Source of the DNA: Hansfordia pulvinata
Lineage: Eukaryota > Ascomycota > Sordariomycetes > Xylariales
Reading direction: 5' to 3'
Assembly (NCBI GenBank): GCA_006538405.1
Contig: BJKQ01000002.1
Span: forward strand, 2,046,001-2,110,000
DNA length: 64,000 nucleotides
Below the pieces are notes generated by a model. That model was not told the origin of the DNA and did no database searches. It worked only from the letters and a program-made list of their open reading frames with translations. The position numbers and the translations under genes were made by a program. Of this stretch, positions 25,384-37,431 are shown one piece after another (the first letter of the stretch is position 1; every line of letters starts with the position of its first letter).

Positions 25384-26450
25384 GTCTCCAAGAGGATGAC
25401 GGTGGTGGTGGCGGCGGCGGCGTAGGGAGGCGAGGTGCTGTTGTCGGGGCCTTGACCGGTCCGCTGTCGGGGCTGGACTGGACTGGTGATGTCGAGTCGG
25501 AGATCTGGATGCCAGCGCCAGCTGGATGGGTGCACGGGTGCGCGCCAAAGTCGCGGTAGAGGCCACTGCAGGGCGGGTCGACCGGTACTCGGCCCACGGA
25601 TGACGGGGTAGCATCCACTAACTCCCGCATAGATCGATCCAATGGCCCTGGGTTCCCCACCGTAGCTTCAGCACTGCTGGGAGTCGCCTGAATCACCACG
25701 GATGGGAAAAAGCATGGATCCATCCCTTCGAGGCGCTGCTTCTTTTGCCTCATTCCCACTGCATACGTGTACCTGCCGGACCACGTTCCACTGGGTTTGT
25801 TTTCTCCATGTGCTTCCTTCCAGGATCATTCAAGTTGAGAGGTAGGTACTTCCTTTGCGCGAATAGGTACCTTTGAAAGGGTGCACCTTGAGCTTCCAGA
25901 GCTTTAAGTACCAAAGCGCCAGGAAGGCGCGGTCACTTGGGGAATCGGGGTGCTTTTCACTCAGTCACTTCAGTTACTCTATCTACGGGGGAAGTTACAA
26001 TGGGTACACCTGTTGGAACCTGGACTGGGAAGATGTCTTTAGCTGAGGTTGGCCCCGATTTGTATACAAGGAAGGAGCTGTTCTGCTTGAAAAGCGTGGA
26101 ACGGCGAACCTTCCCAATGATCATGGCCCCTGTCTTCCCCTTCCTCTAAGCCCTTTGGGGCACGCATCTTGCCATGCAATGTTGTTGTTGTTGAGTCACT
26201 CGCACAGGCTCTGACCCCGGATCTCGTCGGCCGAACGCCGTGGGTCTGATTGATGTTGACACTTCATTGTTGCAGTCTTAGAGCGACATCATCTGACTAC
26301 GCCGTATCGTTCAGTTTCGATTAGCTTATACTTGGGCGATCCGCCATTGCCTGGACATCGTCTTCATCATCGTTCACTTTGTCTCCAGGCACGCGAGTCG
26401 CTCGAGACCACGTTGATCCGTGTCTCATTGGCGCTGCACAGTCTCACAAG
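25384..26450. other. Divergent promoter region
   Basis: This region holds the 5' flanks of the DUF1770-like gene (-) and the unrecognised gene (+). It contains GTAC-rich words at about 25838-25875. Minus-strand frames reading into it from the DUF1770-like gene have no ATG that would usefully extend that protein. Confidence 0.5.
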
Positions 26451-28458
26451 ATGGACATCTTACGAAAATACAGCCAGGACGGTTTTGATTCCCTCACCGA
26501 CCACTCGTCTTCAGCCGCCAGCCACTTTGCCCGCAACAGGCAAAGACACACCCTTGGAAGCAAGGCTCGTCAGCTCTTCGGGAAGATCTCCAGATCCCCT
26601 CTTCGCCACAAGCACCACCAAGAAGACCACTTTGAACAATACGATGTCTCGACGTTGCGCTCACCTTCGACGATCCAGAAAGGCCTTGGCTCCATTTCTT
26701 CGTCCTGGAGAGGCATTCGCACATCACTTGACACGAGGCCCTCGACTGATACACCTCAACGCCCTGCCACTCTTGGAAGTCGCAGCTCCCGGACCCGATT
26801 CGCCATCAAATCTTCGCTCCGGGGCCGGTCAGGCAGCCCAGTTCGTGTATCCCACGAGTCGGGCGATTCGGGAGTCGATACCCGTGCAGCAGGCATTGAA
26901 AACATCCTTGCACCATGCCCCAGACTTGATATGCCAGAGTTCCCTTCGGAGCCGCCTATGTTGAAAGACGAGGGTCTCTGCAAGGCCATGGGACTGGGTA
27001 AGGGGTTCTCGTCCAATGTATCCTGCTTTCCGGCCACTGTGACAAAGCGCCCTTGTTGCACATACCATCGAGTTTACCTACGCAGGACTGACAATCTCTG
27101 CAGGCTCTACTGCTGAAGTTGACAGATTCTTGGCAGCCACGCCGAAGAGCTGCGCTTCGCTGTCGCTTCCTGTTCGCAAAAGACCCTCCTTTCGATTGCC
27201 AATCCGATTAGGATCCAAATATCGCCCAAGAAATGACCAGCGCCCAAATTCTCACTTTATGGACGCGCTACTATGGCAGAGACGTCTACCGGATCGACAG
27301 CACACCACTTTGGGAACCAAAGACAGTACCCGTGGCGTTCCTCTCCACTTCTTGGACAAGGTACTGGAGGCAACTATCGACCTGCGGGAGCCCGCTGAGT
27401 CGCATCGCGTCAACAAGGGGCATCGTCATCTGACGAAGAAGCACCACATGGAGAACTTGAGGCACTTTTCGGGCCCTGCATCGCCCTGTTTTACTCTTTC
27501 CGTCCCAGAAACTTGCCCTATACAGCCACATACCCAGTACACCAGTTTCGAATCCGCTCTGTGTGACATCCGGGACAGATTCCTCGATTACTGTGCTCCG
27601 TTTGCGAGCCTTGATCCCCATGAGAAGATCTTCCGCCTTTTCCCACACGGCTATTGTCCCATACTTGGCATCGATCTCCTGCAATTCCGCCACGGAAATC
27701 CAGAGCAGACTGCGAGAACCGGTGCAGGAATGGACAAGGCGAACGTGCTGGGTCACTCTTGCTCGATGACTATACTTCGAGACACATGCTTCACCATGCC
27801 AGAAGATGTGGCCTTGGCGAATATCCCTGGTTGGGGGAAATGCGTTCTCGGTACCCACGCACTTGGAGATGGCGAGGATAGCATTGCGGGCAGCGGCATG
27901 ACCCATCACTGGCCCGACGCCGCTGAGGAGTCGGCGACTGTCTCTGTGCTTTCCCAGAGCGCTGGCGCTCAAACACTCGAACGCGACACCCCTGATAATC
28001 TCAACGACGAAACTGTGTCGTCACCCCAATTGAAATATGTTGGCGACCCGATGTTTGACGAAAACAACTCCAGCGCTAAGGGATGGATGATCGAGGCACA
28101 CATTGAGGGTATACCAACCCACCCAGAGATTATCGGGGGGGCTTCTTGTCTGCCATACTGGGAGACCGACACACATTTCGGAGGCATCGCAGTGCATTCA
28201 GAAAGCCACGTGACTCACGAAAGTTGTCTCGAGACACCATACCCTATTCTGGGCGATAAGTCACCAGCAGAGGTTTCGAATTTGGCCAGTGGTGTCGACA
28301 TCATAGCTGCAAGAAGCGTCCCCGACATCAATGCTATCGCAGAGATTGGATGTTCCAGCTTTGCTGCTCGGAAGTGTCGCGAGTATTCAGAATCTCCAGG
28401 GTCTTGTCGCAGCGTCTCGATCACCTCCAATGGGTTATCATCCTCCATGACTTCTTGA
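26451..28458 (+). CDS. Unrecognised fungal protein, 633 residues
   Basis: Two exons, 26451-26997 and 27104-28458, joined by a GT-AG intron with matching phase. The N-terminal 180 residues are rich in Ser, Arg and His (for example LFGKISRSPLRHKHHQEDHF), polar and probably disordered. A more ordered block occurs around SFESALCDIRDRFLDYCAPFASLDPHEKIFRLFPHGYC, about residues 310-350. The C-terminal half is acidic and Ser/Thr-rich with no motif I can name. No signal peptide or membrane segment is evident. A second acceptor 18 nt upstream (exon starting at 27086) is also in frame and would insert six residues. The ATG at 26451 follows an A-rich context (CTCACAAG). The open length and splice-consistent frame support a real gene; I do not recognise the family. 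Confidence 0.7.
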
Positions 28459-29496
28459 ACCATGCGGCTTAATGGAACATTGAGCCTCTAACATCACATC
28501 ATCCAACATTGATAGCCTCGCTGTATGGGAACCAGGATCATTATGTGGATAGCCAGTGACGAGAAGGACAGGTGAGTAGTATTATCGATACAGAGGGAGA
28601 AGGCAATGGGAGGGGGTGTCAGATTCTATTTCCAAAGCATTGCGCATGTTGATAGACTGGCCACTGCGAGATACCGCAATGGGTCACCAGGCAGGAGGGA
28701 TGCTGGTGAATAAGTGCAGAACGCAAGTGAGACCCACGAAGGAGGGCCATGATTGGGACCAGGTCTTCTTGGCGTAGTGTAGGAGTATATTATGTCGCCG
28801 TATTCTCCCCAACTATTGTAATATTCTCAGTGTTCGTTTGACCCCTCAAGAAAGAAAAGAGGTTCGCGGACCGTGACGGAGTGCAGCGGGTGGGTGGTCG
28901 GATGCCACAAAGCTACTGAGCCAAAGTGACAGTGTGAAGAGGTTGAATGCACGGATCCTGCTTGCTGGTAATTGATTACTTTAGATCTCCTGAGATCGTG
29001 CCCTGCCGGGGGCTTGCTTCTATCATGTCCCAAGTCTAGGCGCTTACTCCGAGCCTGCCGTGCGGGTGAGTCTATATACAGTTACAATTTCTATATTTAC
29101 AGTCGTGGATGTTTCGTGTTGGTACATGCGCATATGCAGTTGGATGTCTATGAGCCATGGCCGTTATTACGGATGACGGTGTTCCTCGAATGCCACCCTT
29201 GTCATCTTGACTCGAATGCCACCCTTGTCATCTTGATGTGTCGTCATCTTGGCCCGATCCCAAGCTTCAGGTAGCGAATCGTGATTATGGTGTTCAGTGA
29301 TTAGCTCTTTCCGATTAGGTCGGAGGTTCTGTGTCTGTAGACCGTAGATCGACGAACTTGGTTTTATCGTGGCGCTGCCGTGGTACTGGCGAGTGCGAGT
29401 GAATGGGTTGCCTCTCGTGACTCCATCCTGAAACCGACAACGACGAGACGATGCAGGCTGGGCGGCGTAGTGGCTTGTCGAAAAACGACCAAGAGA
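28459..29496. other. Convergent spacer with 26-bp tandem duplication
   Basis: This spacer lies between the 3' ends of the unrecognised gene (+) and the PPR gene (-). It holds a perfect two-copy 26-bp duplication at 29185-29236. No gene was recognised. Confidence 0.6.
29185..29236. repeat. Perfect 26-bp tandem duplication
   Basis: Two identical 26-base units lie head to tail (29185-29210 and 29211-29236), each starting CTCGAATGCC and ending CATCTTGA. Such a clean duplication suggests recent slippage or non-homologous repair. Confidence 0.95.
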
Positions 29497-31949
29497 TTAG
29501 AATGTTGATTTCAGCAGCGGCCTGGAGCTGGATATGCTCGCTCGCTTCAGTTGTCTGGTGAACTCATCATCACCATTGTCCTCCGATCGACCCTGTCCAG
29601 GCTGGAAGCGGCCCCGTGGCGAGCCCCGGCTGCTTCTCTGCCGCAGCCTCCAGCGTTCGGATTTGGCCGTCTCATACGCCTTCTTCTTTGCCGGAAACGT
29701 GTCGTTGCTGCCGTGTTTGTCGTCGTCCCTTCGGTGCTTCTTGAACTGGAAGGTGGGAGGGTCCGCGCTCGGCGGCGATGGTGGAGACGGCGGGTGTTGC
29801 TTTCTCTGAGGGGTCCGGTTGTCGGCCTCCTCATCCAATCGCTCGGGGTCTTCATCCCGGGCGCGGCGCTTCTCCTGGATCTCCTCCTTCTTTGGGTCGA
29901 AGTCCGGCTCCATGCGCTGTCGCGCCTCAAAGTACAGAACGACAAGGCGATTTAGGGCGTTGCGGCGCGTGCTCAGACGCTCGGCCACCTGGGGCATGAC
30001 GATGAGGCCCTCGTCAGTTGCGGGCTGCAGGCCCCGGGAGGCGGTGTTGGTGGGCGTGGCCGGGTGTGACGGGGTGCAGATGCGGTCGTACGTGGCGACG
30101 ACGCGGCGCACAAGGGCGGCAATCTCCTGGCGCGGCTGGGCAAGCGCGGCCCACGTCTCAGCAGTCCCGGGCTTGGCTGCTTTTTCGGGGACGAGCAAGG
30201 ACTTGTTGGTGGTTTCGCTCTTCGCTCTATCGCCGCCTTCTTCACTGCTACTTTGGCCCTTGGACGGCTCGTTGGCCTGCGGCGCGAGAAATGCGACCCG
30301 CTCCCTGATGGGATTGTTGGCGACGTAGGCATGCAGAGAGGTCGAATCGAAAGAGTAACGAGATAGCAAGGGCTCGAGACTGTGCTCAAGGACATCCAAG
30401 GCGGTATGCAGCTGCTTGCCCCAGCCCCAGCGCGCACGATCCTCTTTGCCCTGTGTGATCATGTTGTCAAACTTTCTGCGGTTCGCCGCCGCGACACGCA
30501 GGTATACGCGCAAGGACTGGATCTCAGGCTCCTGTGCGGCAACTGCTCGAGCGTCGAGGGCACCCCGTTTCTGGTAAGCGGCACGGCTCTCGGGGAAGAT
30601 CAAATTGTGCTGGTTGACCCAGCGCATGATGCGAGTGGCATTGTCGAAGGCATGAAGGTTGAACAAGTCGCGGAGACAGGTCTTCATCGCGACGCGGAAA
30701 TGGCGGGCCTCGACAAGCTGAAGAGGCATGTGATCGACAAGGTAGTCGGCAGCGGCGGTGCTGGCCTTGCCTCGGTTGAAAGCGCGGAACAGACGCAGCC
30801 AGTTATCGGCGTCAGGTACAACGGCCAAGTCCTTTGTGAACCTGGTCCAGTATGGCACGGCCAGCTGAGTGTGGCCGGTGCGGTCGATGGTAGTGAGGAT
30901 GAGAGAGAGGGAGTTTTTCCCCGCACCTCTTTGAACAAACCCCCCGCCCTGCTTGACCTTGATGTGAGGTTTTGGTGGCGTCATTGAAGTCGCCGATGCG
31001 CCAGGCGCGGCCAATTTTGGCTGGCTGCCCGGCTTGTCTGAACTGGAAGACTTGACGTCTGTCAAGGATTTTGGCTGAGGGTTCGCCTTGGTGGCTGGCT
31101 CTACTCCCAATGTGTCCTTGAAGAGGTCGAATATGGATTTCTGGTCGTGATGGGAGCCTTCAAGCAAAATGCGGCCCATGGCGCAGACAAGCTCCTCATC
31201 CATGATGAGCCGGCCACTGCGCCATCGCTGGACGACGTCGTGCCAAATGAGTTTTGCGCGCTCAATGGCCTTGGCGGTCATTGTCTGGAGTTGCTCTTCG
31301 GGGGTATCTTGGGGCATTTGGCGCTTGTCAAAGCTGCTGCGCAGGGCGTTGAGGATGATGGTAAAGGTCTGGTTATTAGGCGCACGCAGGTTGCTGTCGC
31401 CGGAGGTGTCGATGATGGCGAAGAGGGCATCGAGGTCGTGCGCATTGGCGCAGGCCATGAGGACGGCGTTGAGGTGGACGGTGTTGGGGCCTATGCGGTC
31501 GCTCTTGAGCATGTTGTGGTAGAGCTTGATGGCTTCGTTGACGGCGAGCTTGGGGTGGGGGACCGGGCGGCGCCAGTGAACATGATGGTGAAGGTCTGGG
31601 CGTTGGGCTTCTGCTGCCGCTTCTTCATGTCGTTGAAGAGCTTGATGGCGGTGCCAAAGCGGCCCTGGCCCAGCTGGTGCTGAATCAGATGGTTCCAGCT
31701 GACATGGACGGCGGTGTCCTTGCTGGCGGAGCGGGCGATCTCGAGGGCGTCGTTGAACTTGTCTTTGCGCAGCAACGCCGAGACCTCGTCGGCGATCTGG
31801 AAGGGGTCCTTGGCATATTGCAAAGCCTTCCGGGCGGCGAAGCCAATGGGTTTGGGCTTGGGGGCGGACAGGGAATGGAGACTGCGGGCGACGGGCGTAG
31901 TCAGTCGCTTGACCCTCGCGGGGTTGAGGCAGGCCATCGGAAGCCGCAT
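29497..31949 (-). CDS. Pentatricopeptide-repeat protein, probably mitochondrial, frame-shifted
   Basis: The N-terminal frame starts at ATG 31949 (MRLPMACLNPARVKRL) and has the Arg/Ser-rich, acid-free look of a mitochondrial presequence. Helical pairs typical of PPR motifs follow, for example VSWNHLIQHQLGQGRFGTAI and, later, IGPNTVHLNAVLMACANAHD. PPR proteins bind organellar RNA and act in mitochondrial transcript stability, splicing or translation. The C-terminal 120 residues are a charged Arg/Lys/Asp/Pro tail. The first 130 residues and the rest lie in different frames. They join after TFTIMFTGAARS if the run of five C (coding strand) at 31557-31561 is counted as six, giving RSPHPKLAVNEAIKLYH and 817 residues in all; the span as written is one base short of whole codons. 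The RNA target cannot be told from sequence. It is divergent from POL1, with 896 bases between the start codons. Confidence 0.85.
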
Positions 31950-32845
31950 GGTCGCTCAGTGTGCTGAGGGGGTTGGAATGTTGTCGAAATTGACCATGCG
32001 GACGGGCAAGGCGGGAGGTGAGCACCCGAGTACCGCCACTTCGCAGCTGCTTGGTTGCACCGGCAGTCACTACCACCTAAGGTCGTCCCGTTGAGAAAGT
32101 GCGATGCGCTTCCGCCAGTGGAGTTTTCCTGACTTATCGTTATCAGCGATCAAGAGGTAGGTAAGGTTCGGCTGGAGGCAGCTAATGGACGACGCGCCTG
32201 CAAAGGACCTGCGTACGAGTACGAGAACCTGCCGCGTCCGTACCACGTATGCTGAAGTACTCCCGTGCTCGAGTGCCCATTCCCCTGCCAGCCGCACCCC
32301 AGTACGCGTCGTGCGAGTACCTGCTCTGAGTGGTCGGTACGAGTCGTTGGCGCGGCACGACCAACACGCGAGCGAGGCGCTTCTGCCCCACTCGCAAGGT
32401 AAAGCAACGCGTTCAGACGCGCTCTGAACCCGCCAATCCCCAGAAACCCATTAAACGCCTCTCATTACTACCACTCAGACTTGCCCGCATGTATCTTTTT
32501 TACCACCACCACCACTGCCACAACGACGACAGTTGCCGCTCGACTCCCCCCTCTCCCACACACTCTCTCCTTCGACCTTGGGAACGGCAGCATCGGGCCC
32601 TCATGTGTGAACACAGCCGATTTTTCACAACACGTCCGACTTAGCTCCCTGCCGCCTGTGTGCCCGAGGTAGCGACCGCACCGAAATACCACCCCTATTC
32701 ATCCCTTCAGTCAGCAAGGGAGCCGGCCACGAGACAGGGCGCTCGCTGCATGGCCTTGAGGTGCCGCGCATTCTGATCTGATCACGGATCCTCCAATTTA
32801 TCGCCTTCTATTTGCAATCTGCACCCTGCACTCTGCACATTCACC
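31950..32845. promoter_or_regulatory. Shared divergent promoter of PPR gene and POL1
   Basis: The two start codons lie 896 bases apart on opposite strands, so this interval must hold both promoters. GTAC-rich words cluster at about 32205-32345 (GCGTACGAGTACGAG and related). The POL1-proximal part is C/T- and A-rich. Individual factor sites were not identified. Confidence 0.55.
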
Positions 32846-35800
32846 ATGTCGTCTCGGGCCTCTAGCAAGCGTGACCGGCTTGCCCAGTACAAGGCCGCCC
32901 GCGCTGCCGGCAAGAAGGTCTTTGACGACTACAAAGTAGCCGACGAACAGAACCTCTACGACGAGGTCGACGAGAACCAATACAAGAAGATCGTTCGCGG
33001 CCGCCTCAATCAAGATGACTTTGTGGTTGACGACAACGGCGAGGGTTACGCAGACGACGGACGCGAGGAATGGGACCAAGCCCATAATTACGACGACGAA
33101 TCGGAGGACGACGAGAGATCGGCAGCGCCCAAAGATCGTAAAGCAGGTAAGTGTCGCCACGTTGCGGGCTCAATCGATTCAGCTCACTGACCACTGCTCG
33201 TGCAGACAAGAAGAAGAGAGAACAGGAGAAAGCCCAGCGCGACGCCAACGACCGTGACATCACAAATTTCTTCAGAAAGGGCCAGGCTGCCCAACAACCC
33301 AAACCGAAAATCGTCAAGACCGAGGCCGACGACGAGTTTCTTCAGAATCTTCTCGGCGAGGTCGATGCCAACATCCCCGCCCCCGCTTCCCGACCCTCGA
33401 AGCGCAACAGATCCCCTGAACACCGCAGGACCCGTGCCCTCTCCCCGATTCGCGACTCACGCAAGCCTATCCCCAAGAGGCCGAGGCTTAGCGACGAAAA
33501 TCTCCGCCCGAGCCCTCAGCCTGAACCCGGGTCTCCTCAGCCTGCTCTCGACGACGAGGGATTTGCTCCCTCCATGGATGACGACCTGCCTGCTCCCGCT
33601 GATGACGTTCCCATGAGCGATCCTGCTCCCTTGCCTTCCTCCCCTTTGACCAAAGCCGCTGCTCGCAAGGCCCTGAACAAGCCCGAACCGGCCGAGGAGG
33701 AGGAGGACGACGACATGATGGAAGTGGCACATGCCGGTGCCATCAAAACTGAGACCGTCAACATGGCAGCCTCGCGCCCCATCAAGAAGCTTGCTAAAGC
33801 CGAACCGTATCCCTCGCCGGCCAGCTCATCCCCCATTAAGGCGGCGGAACACGCCGATGTCGACTCGTCCTCGTGGAACAAGCTGACCGACAAGCTCAGC
33901 ACTGTGACCAGTTCTTCCAGCGAAGTTCGCAGTGTCGGCAAGATTGACTACAAGGACGCCCTGGAAGACGACGGCAGCCTCAACATGTTCTGGACCGACT
34001 ACACTGAGGTCAACGGCTCTCTCTGTCTCTTCGGCAAGGTTCTCAACAAGAAGACAAATACCTATGTCAGCTGCTTCGCAAAGGTTGAAAACATTCTGCG
34101 CAAGCTTTACTTTCTGCCCCGCAAACAGCGTCGCGATAACGGCGACGATGTGCAAATGATGGACGTCTATTCCGAAGTAGATGAGCTCATGACCAAGATG
34201 AAGGTGGATATGCACAAGATCAAGGCGACCACAAGGAAGTATGCCTTCGAACTGCCAGACATCCCAAAAGAGGGCCAATACCTCAAATGTCTCTATCCCT
34301 ACACGAAGCAAGCACTGGCCCCTGAATCTACGGGCGACACGTTCTCCCATGTCTTCGGTACCAACACGGGTTTGTTTGAGCAGTTCGTCCTGTGGAAGAA
34401 TATCATGGGGCCCTGCTGGCTGAAGATCCAAGATGCTGACTTCGGCACTCTGAAGAATGCTTCTCACGCCAAGCTGGAGGTTCTGGTTGACCACCCCAAC
34501 ATGATTTCCGTCCAGAACGACTCGGATAACCTTGACGCCCCCCCGTTGACCATCATGAGCATGGCCATGCGCACCACCTTCAACGCCAAGGACAACAAGC
34601 AGGAGATACTATCTCTCAGTGCTCGTATCTACGAGAACGTCCTTTTAAGCGACACTACACCGGCAGACAAGATACCTTCGCGCACATTCACCCTCATCAG
34701 ACCCAACGGACACGCATTTCCCCTGGGCTTTGAGAAGTTGGCCATGGGACGCAAAAAGGGTCTGATCAAGCTCATGAAGCAGGAGTCCGAGATTCTCTCA
34801 TTCTTTCTCGCCCAGGTTGACGTCGCAGACCCTGACGTCATTCTTGGCCATCAGCTGGAGGGCGTAGACTACAGCATTCTTCTCAACCGTCTGCACGAGA
34901 AAAAGACGCCGCAGTGGTCTCGTTTGGGCCGCCTGCGAAGAAGTCAATGGCCTTCATCCATTGGTAAGACTGGAGGCAATGTATTTGCCGAGAGACAGGT
35001 CATGGCTGGCCGTCTCCTCTGCGATCTTGCAAACGATGCCGGAAAGTCGGTCATGATGAAGTGCCAGTCTTGGAGCTTGACCGAAATGTGCAGCCTCTAC
35101 CTCACGGGCGATAACCGCCGCAGGGACATCGACAACGACACCGCTTTGAAGACCTGGGCTGCTGAAAAGAATGGCCTCATGGATTATCTCACGCACATGG
35201 AGGCCGACACCTACTTCATTGCCGCTCTGGCGCTCGGAACGCAGATTCTCCCCCTGACCAAGGTTCTGACGAATCTGGCAGGAAACTCATGGGCACGAAC
35301 ACTGACTGGTACCCGTGCTGAGAGGAACGAGTATATTCTGTTGCACGAGTTTCATCGCAACAGATATATCTGCCCCGACAAACAAGGCTTCAAGGCTAAG
35401 CCCAAGGTCTCCGACGAGAATGAAGAGGATGCCGCGGACGGCAAGAAGAAAGACAAGTACAAGGGCGGCCTTGTCTTCGAACCTGAGAAGGGTCTCTACG
35501 ACAAGTTCGTGCTTGTCATGGACTTCAATTCTCTGTACCCATCCATCATTCAGGAGTACAACATTTGCTTCACCACCGTGGATCGAGAGGGATTGGTAAG
35601 TTGCTCCTCATACTTTTAGCTGCGCATATGTACTGATCTGATTCGTTGGCAGTCGGAGGACGAAGAGTCTGTGCCCGAGGTACCCAAGGAGCAGGAGCAA
35701 GGAATTCTTCCTCGCCTGATTTCCACCCTCGTGAACCGTCGACGGCAAGTCAAGTCGCTCATGAAAGACAGGGGTGCCACCCCGGAACAGCTGGCCACTT

Positions 35801-37431
35801 GGGACATCAAGCAGCTGGCCTTGAAGCTGACGGCCAACTCTATGTACGGCTGTCTTGGATACACCAAGTCACGCTTCTACGCCCGACCTCTCGCCGTGCT
35901 CACAACCTACAAGGGCCGTGAGATTCTGCGCAGTACCAAAGACCTTGCCGAGTCACGCGCGCTGCAAGTCATCTACGGTGATACTGATTCGGTCATGATC
36001 AACGCCAACGTCGATTCGGTGGCGGATGCTTTCAAGGTCGGTGCCGAGTTCAAGAAGGCAGTCAATGAGCGCTATCGCTTGCTCGAAATCGACATAGACA
36101 ATGTCTTCCGCCGCATTCTTCTGCAAGCAAAGAAGAAGTACGCTGCTATCAACATGCTCGAAGTCGATGGCAAGTGGATCGAGAAGATGGAGGTCAAAGG
36201 TCTTGACATGAGGCGCAGAGAATACTGTGGTCTGTCCAAGGAGATCTCCTCCCGCGTTCTGAACGAAATTCTCTCCGGTGACGAGACGGAGTTGTCCGTC
36301 AGCCGAATTCACGAATATCTCCGAGAAATTACTGCCAAAATGCGCGAGCAGACAATACCGGTGCAAAAGTATATCATCTACACACAGCTCGGCAAGGCAC
36401 CCAAGGAATACCCCAACGCCGATTCGATGCCGCAAGTGCAGGTTGCCCTCCGCGAACTGGCCCGTGGGAAGAATGTGCGTCGTGGAGACGTCATCTCTTA
36501 CGTGATCACTGGGGACCAGTCTGCCTCGGAATCGGTCGCCAAGCGAGCCTACACGCCACAGGATATCATGAAAGCCGACTCTGGTCTCCAGGTTGACGTC
36601 GAGTGGTATATCGGCAAACAGATTTTCCCCCCTGTTGAACGTCTGTGTGCGAACATATTCGGCACGTCGACCGCCCAGCTCGCCGAAAACTTGGGTCTCG
36701 ACATTCGACGCTATGCCAACGCGTCTTCCAACAACCAATCCGGATCTGCAGACCACGAGATCCACCCTCTGGAGTCCCAGATTCCCGATGAGATCCGATT
36801 CCGCGATTGCGACCGCCTGTCTTTGCGCTGTCGCAAGTGCAAAACCAGTTCCACGTTCGAGGGCTTGTTGAGCCAGGGTGGCTCTGGCAACATGACTATG
36901 ACCCCTCAAGGGTTGGAATGCCCTGCTTGCACAGCCGTGCTGCCCAACTTGTCGGTCGTCGCACAGCTCGAACATGCCATCCGGCGAGCATCGTCTCGCT
37001 ACTATGATGGCTGGCTGATGTGTGACGATTCGTCCTGTGGTGCACGAACCCGGCAGCTGTCGGTTTACGGCACAAAATGCCTGGGGCCTAAGGGGCTTGC
37101 AACGGGGTGTCTCGGCCGCATGCGGTACGAAGTCGGCGAGCGGGATGCCTACAACCAACTGGTGTACCTAGCATCTTTGTTCGACGTGGAGAAAGCCCGA
37201 AACCGGATCCAGTCCGGTGCCACCGGCCTCGGCGGTTCCGGCAACGGGGGCGCTCTCAACGCAGTTGAGCGCGAACGCGTCCTCGCCCTTGTCGAGCACA
37301 ACCGCTCCCGTCTCGAGACTGCCAAAGGCGTCGTTGACCGCTATCTTGACAAGTGCGGCCGTCAATGGGTTGCGATGGACACGCTGTTCGGCAAGCTTGG
37401 ATTTGCCGCCATGGCCACAGCCACTACATGA
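32846..37431 (+). CDS. POL1: DNA polymerase alpha catalytic subunit
   Basis: Three exons, 32846-33146, 33206-35595 and 35653-37431, join in phase to 1489 residues. The enzyme extends RNA primers made by the associated primase at origins and Okazaki fragments. The N-terminus is acidic and disordered. The B-family core carries motif A (DFNSLYPSII, about residues 872-881), motif B (KLTANSMYGCLGY, about 956) and motif C (YGDTDS, about 1005-1010) with its catalytic aspartates. Intron 2 falls shortly after motif A. The exonuclease-like region (PDVILGHQLEGVDYSILLNR) is present but, as in other alpha polymerases, is not expected to proofread. The C-terminus has two cysteine modules, CRKCKTSS...CPAC and CDDSSC...CLGPKGLATGC, which bind the B subunit in known orthologues. 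No frame problem was found across 4.6 kb. Confidence 0.97.

Noticed and set aside
35953..37158. Minus-strand frame of 401 codons opposite POL1
   Set aside because: Antisense shadow of exon 3, which encodes conserved polymerase motifs B and C on the plus strand.
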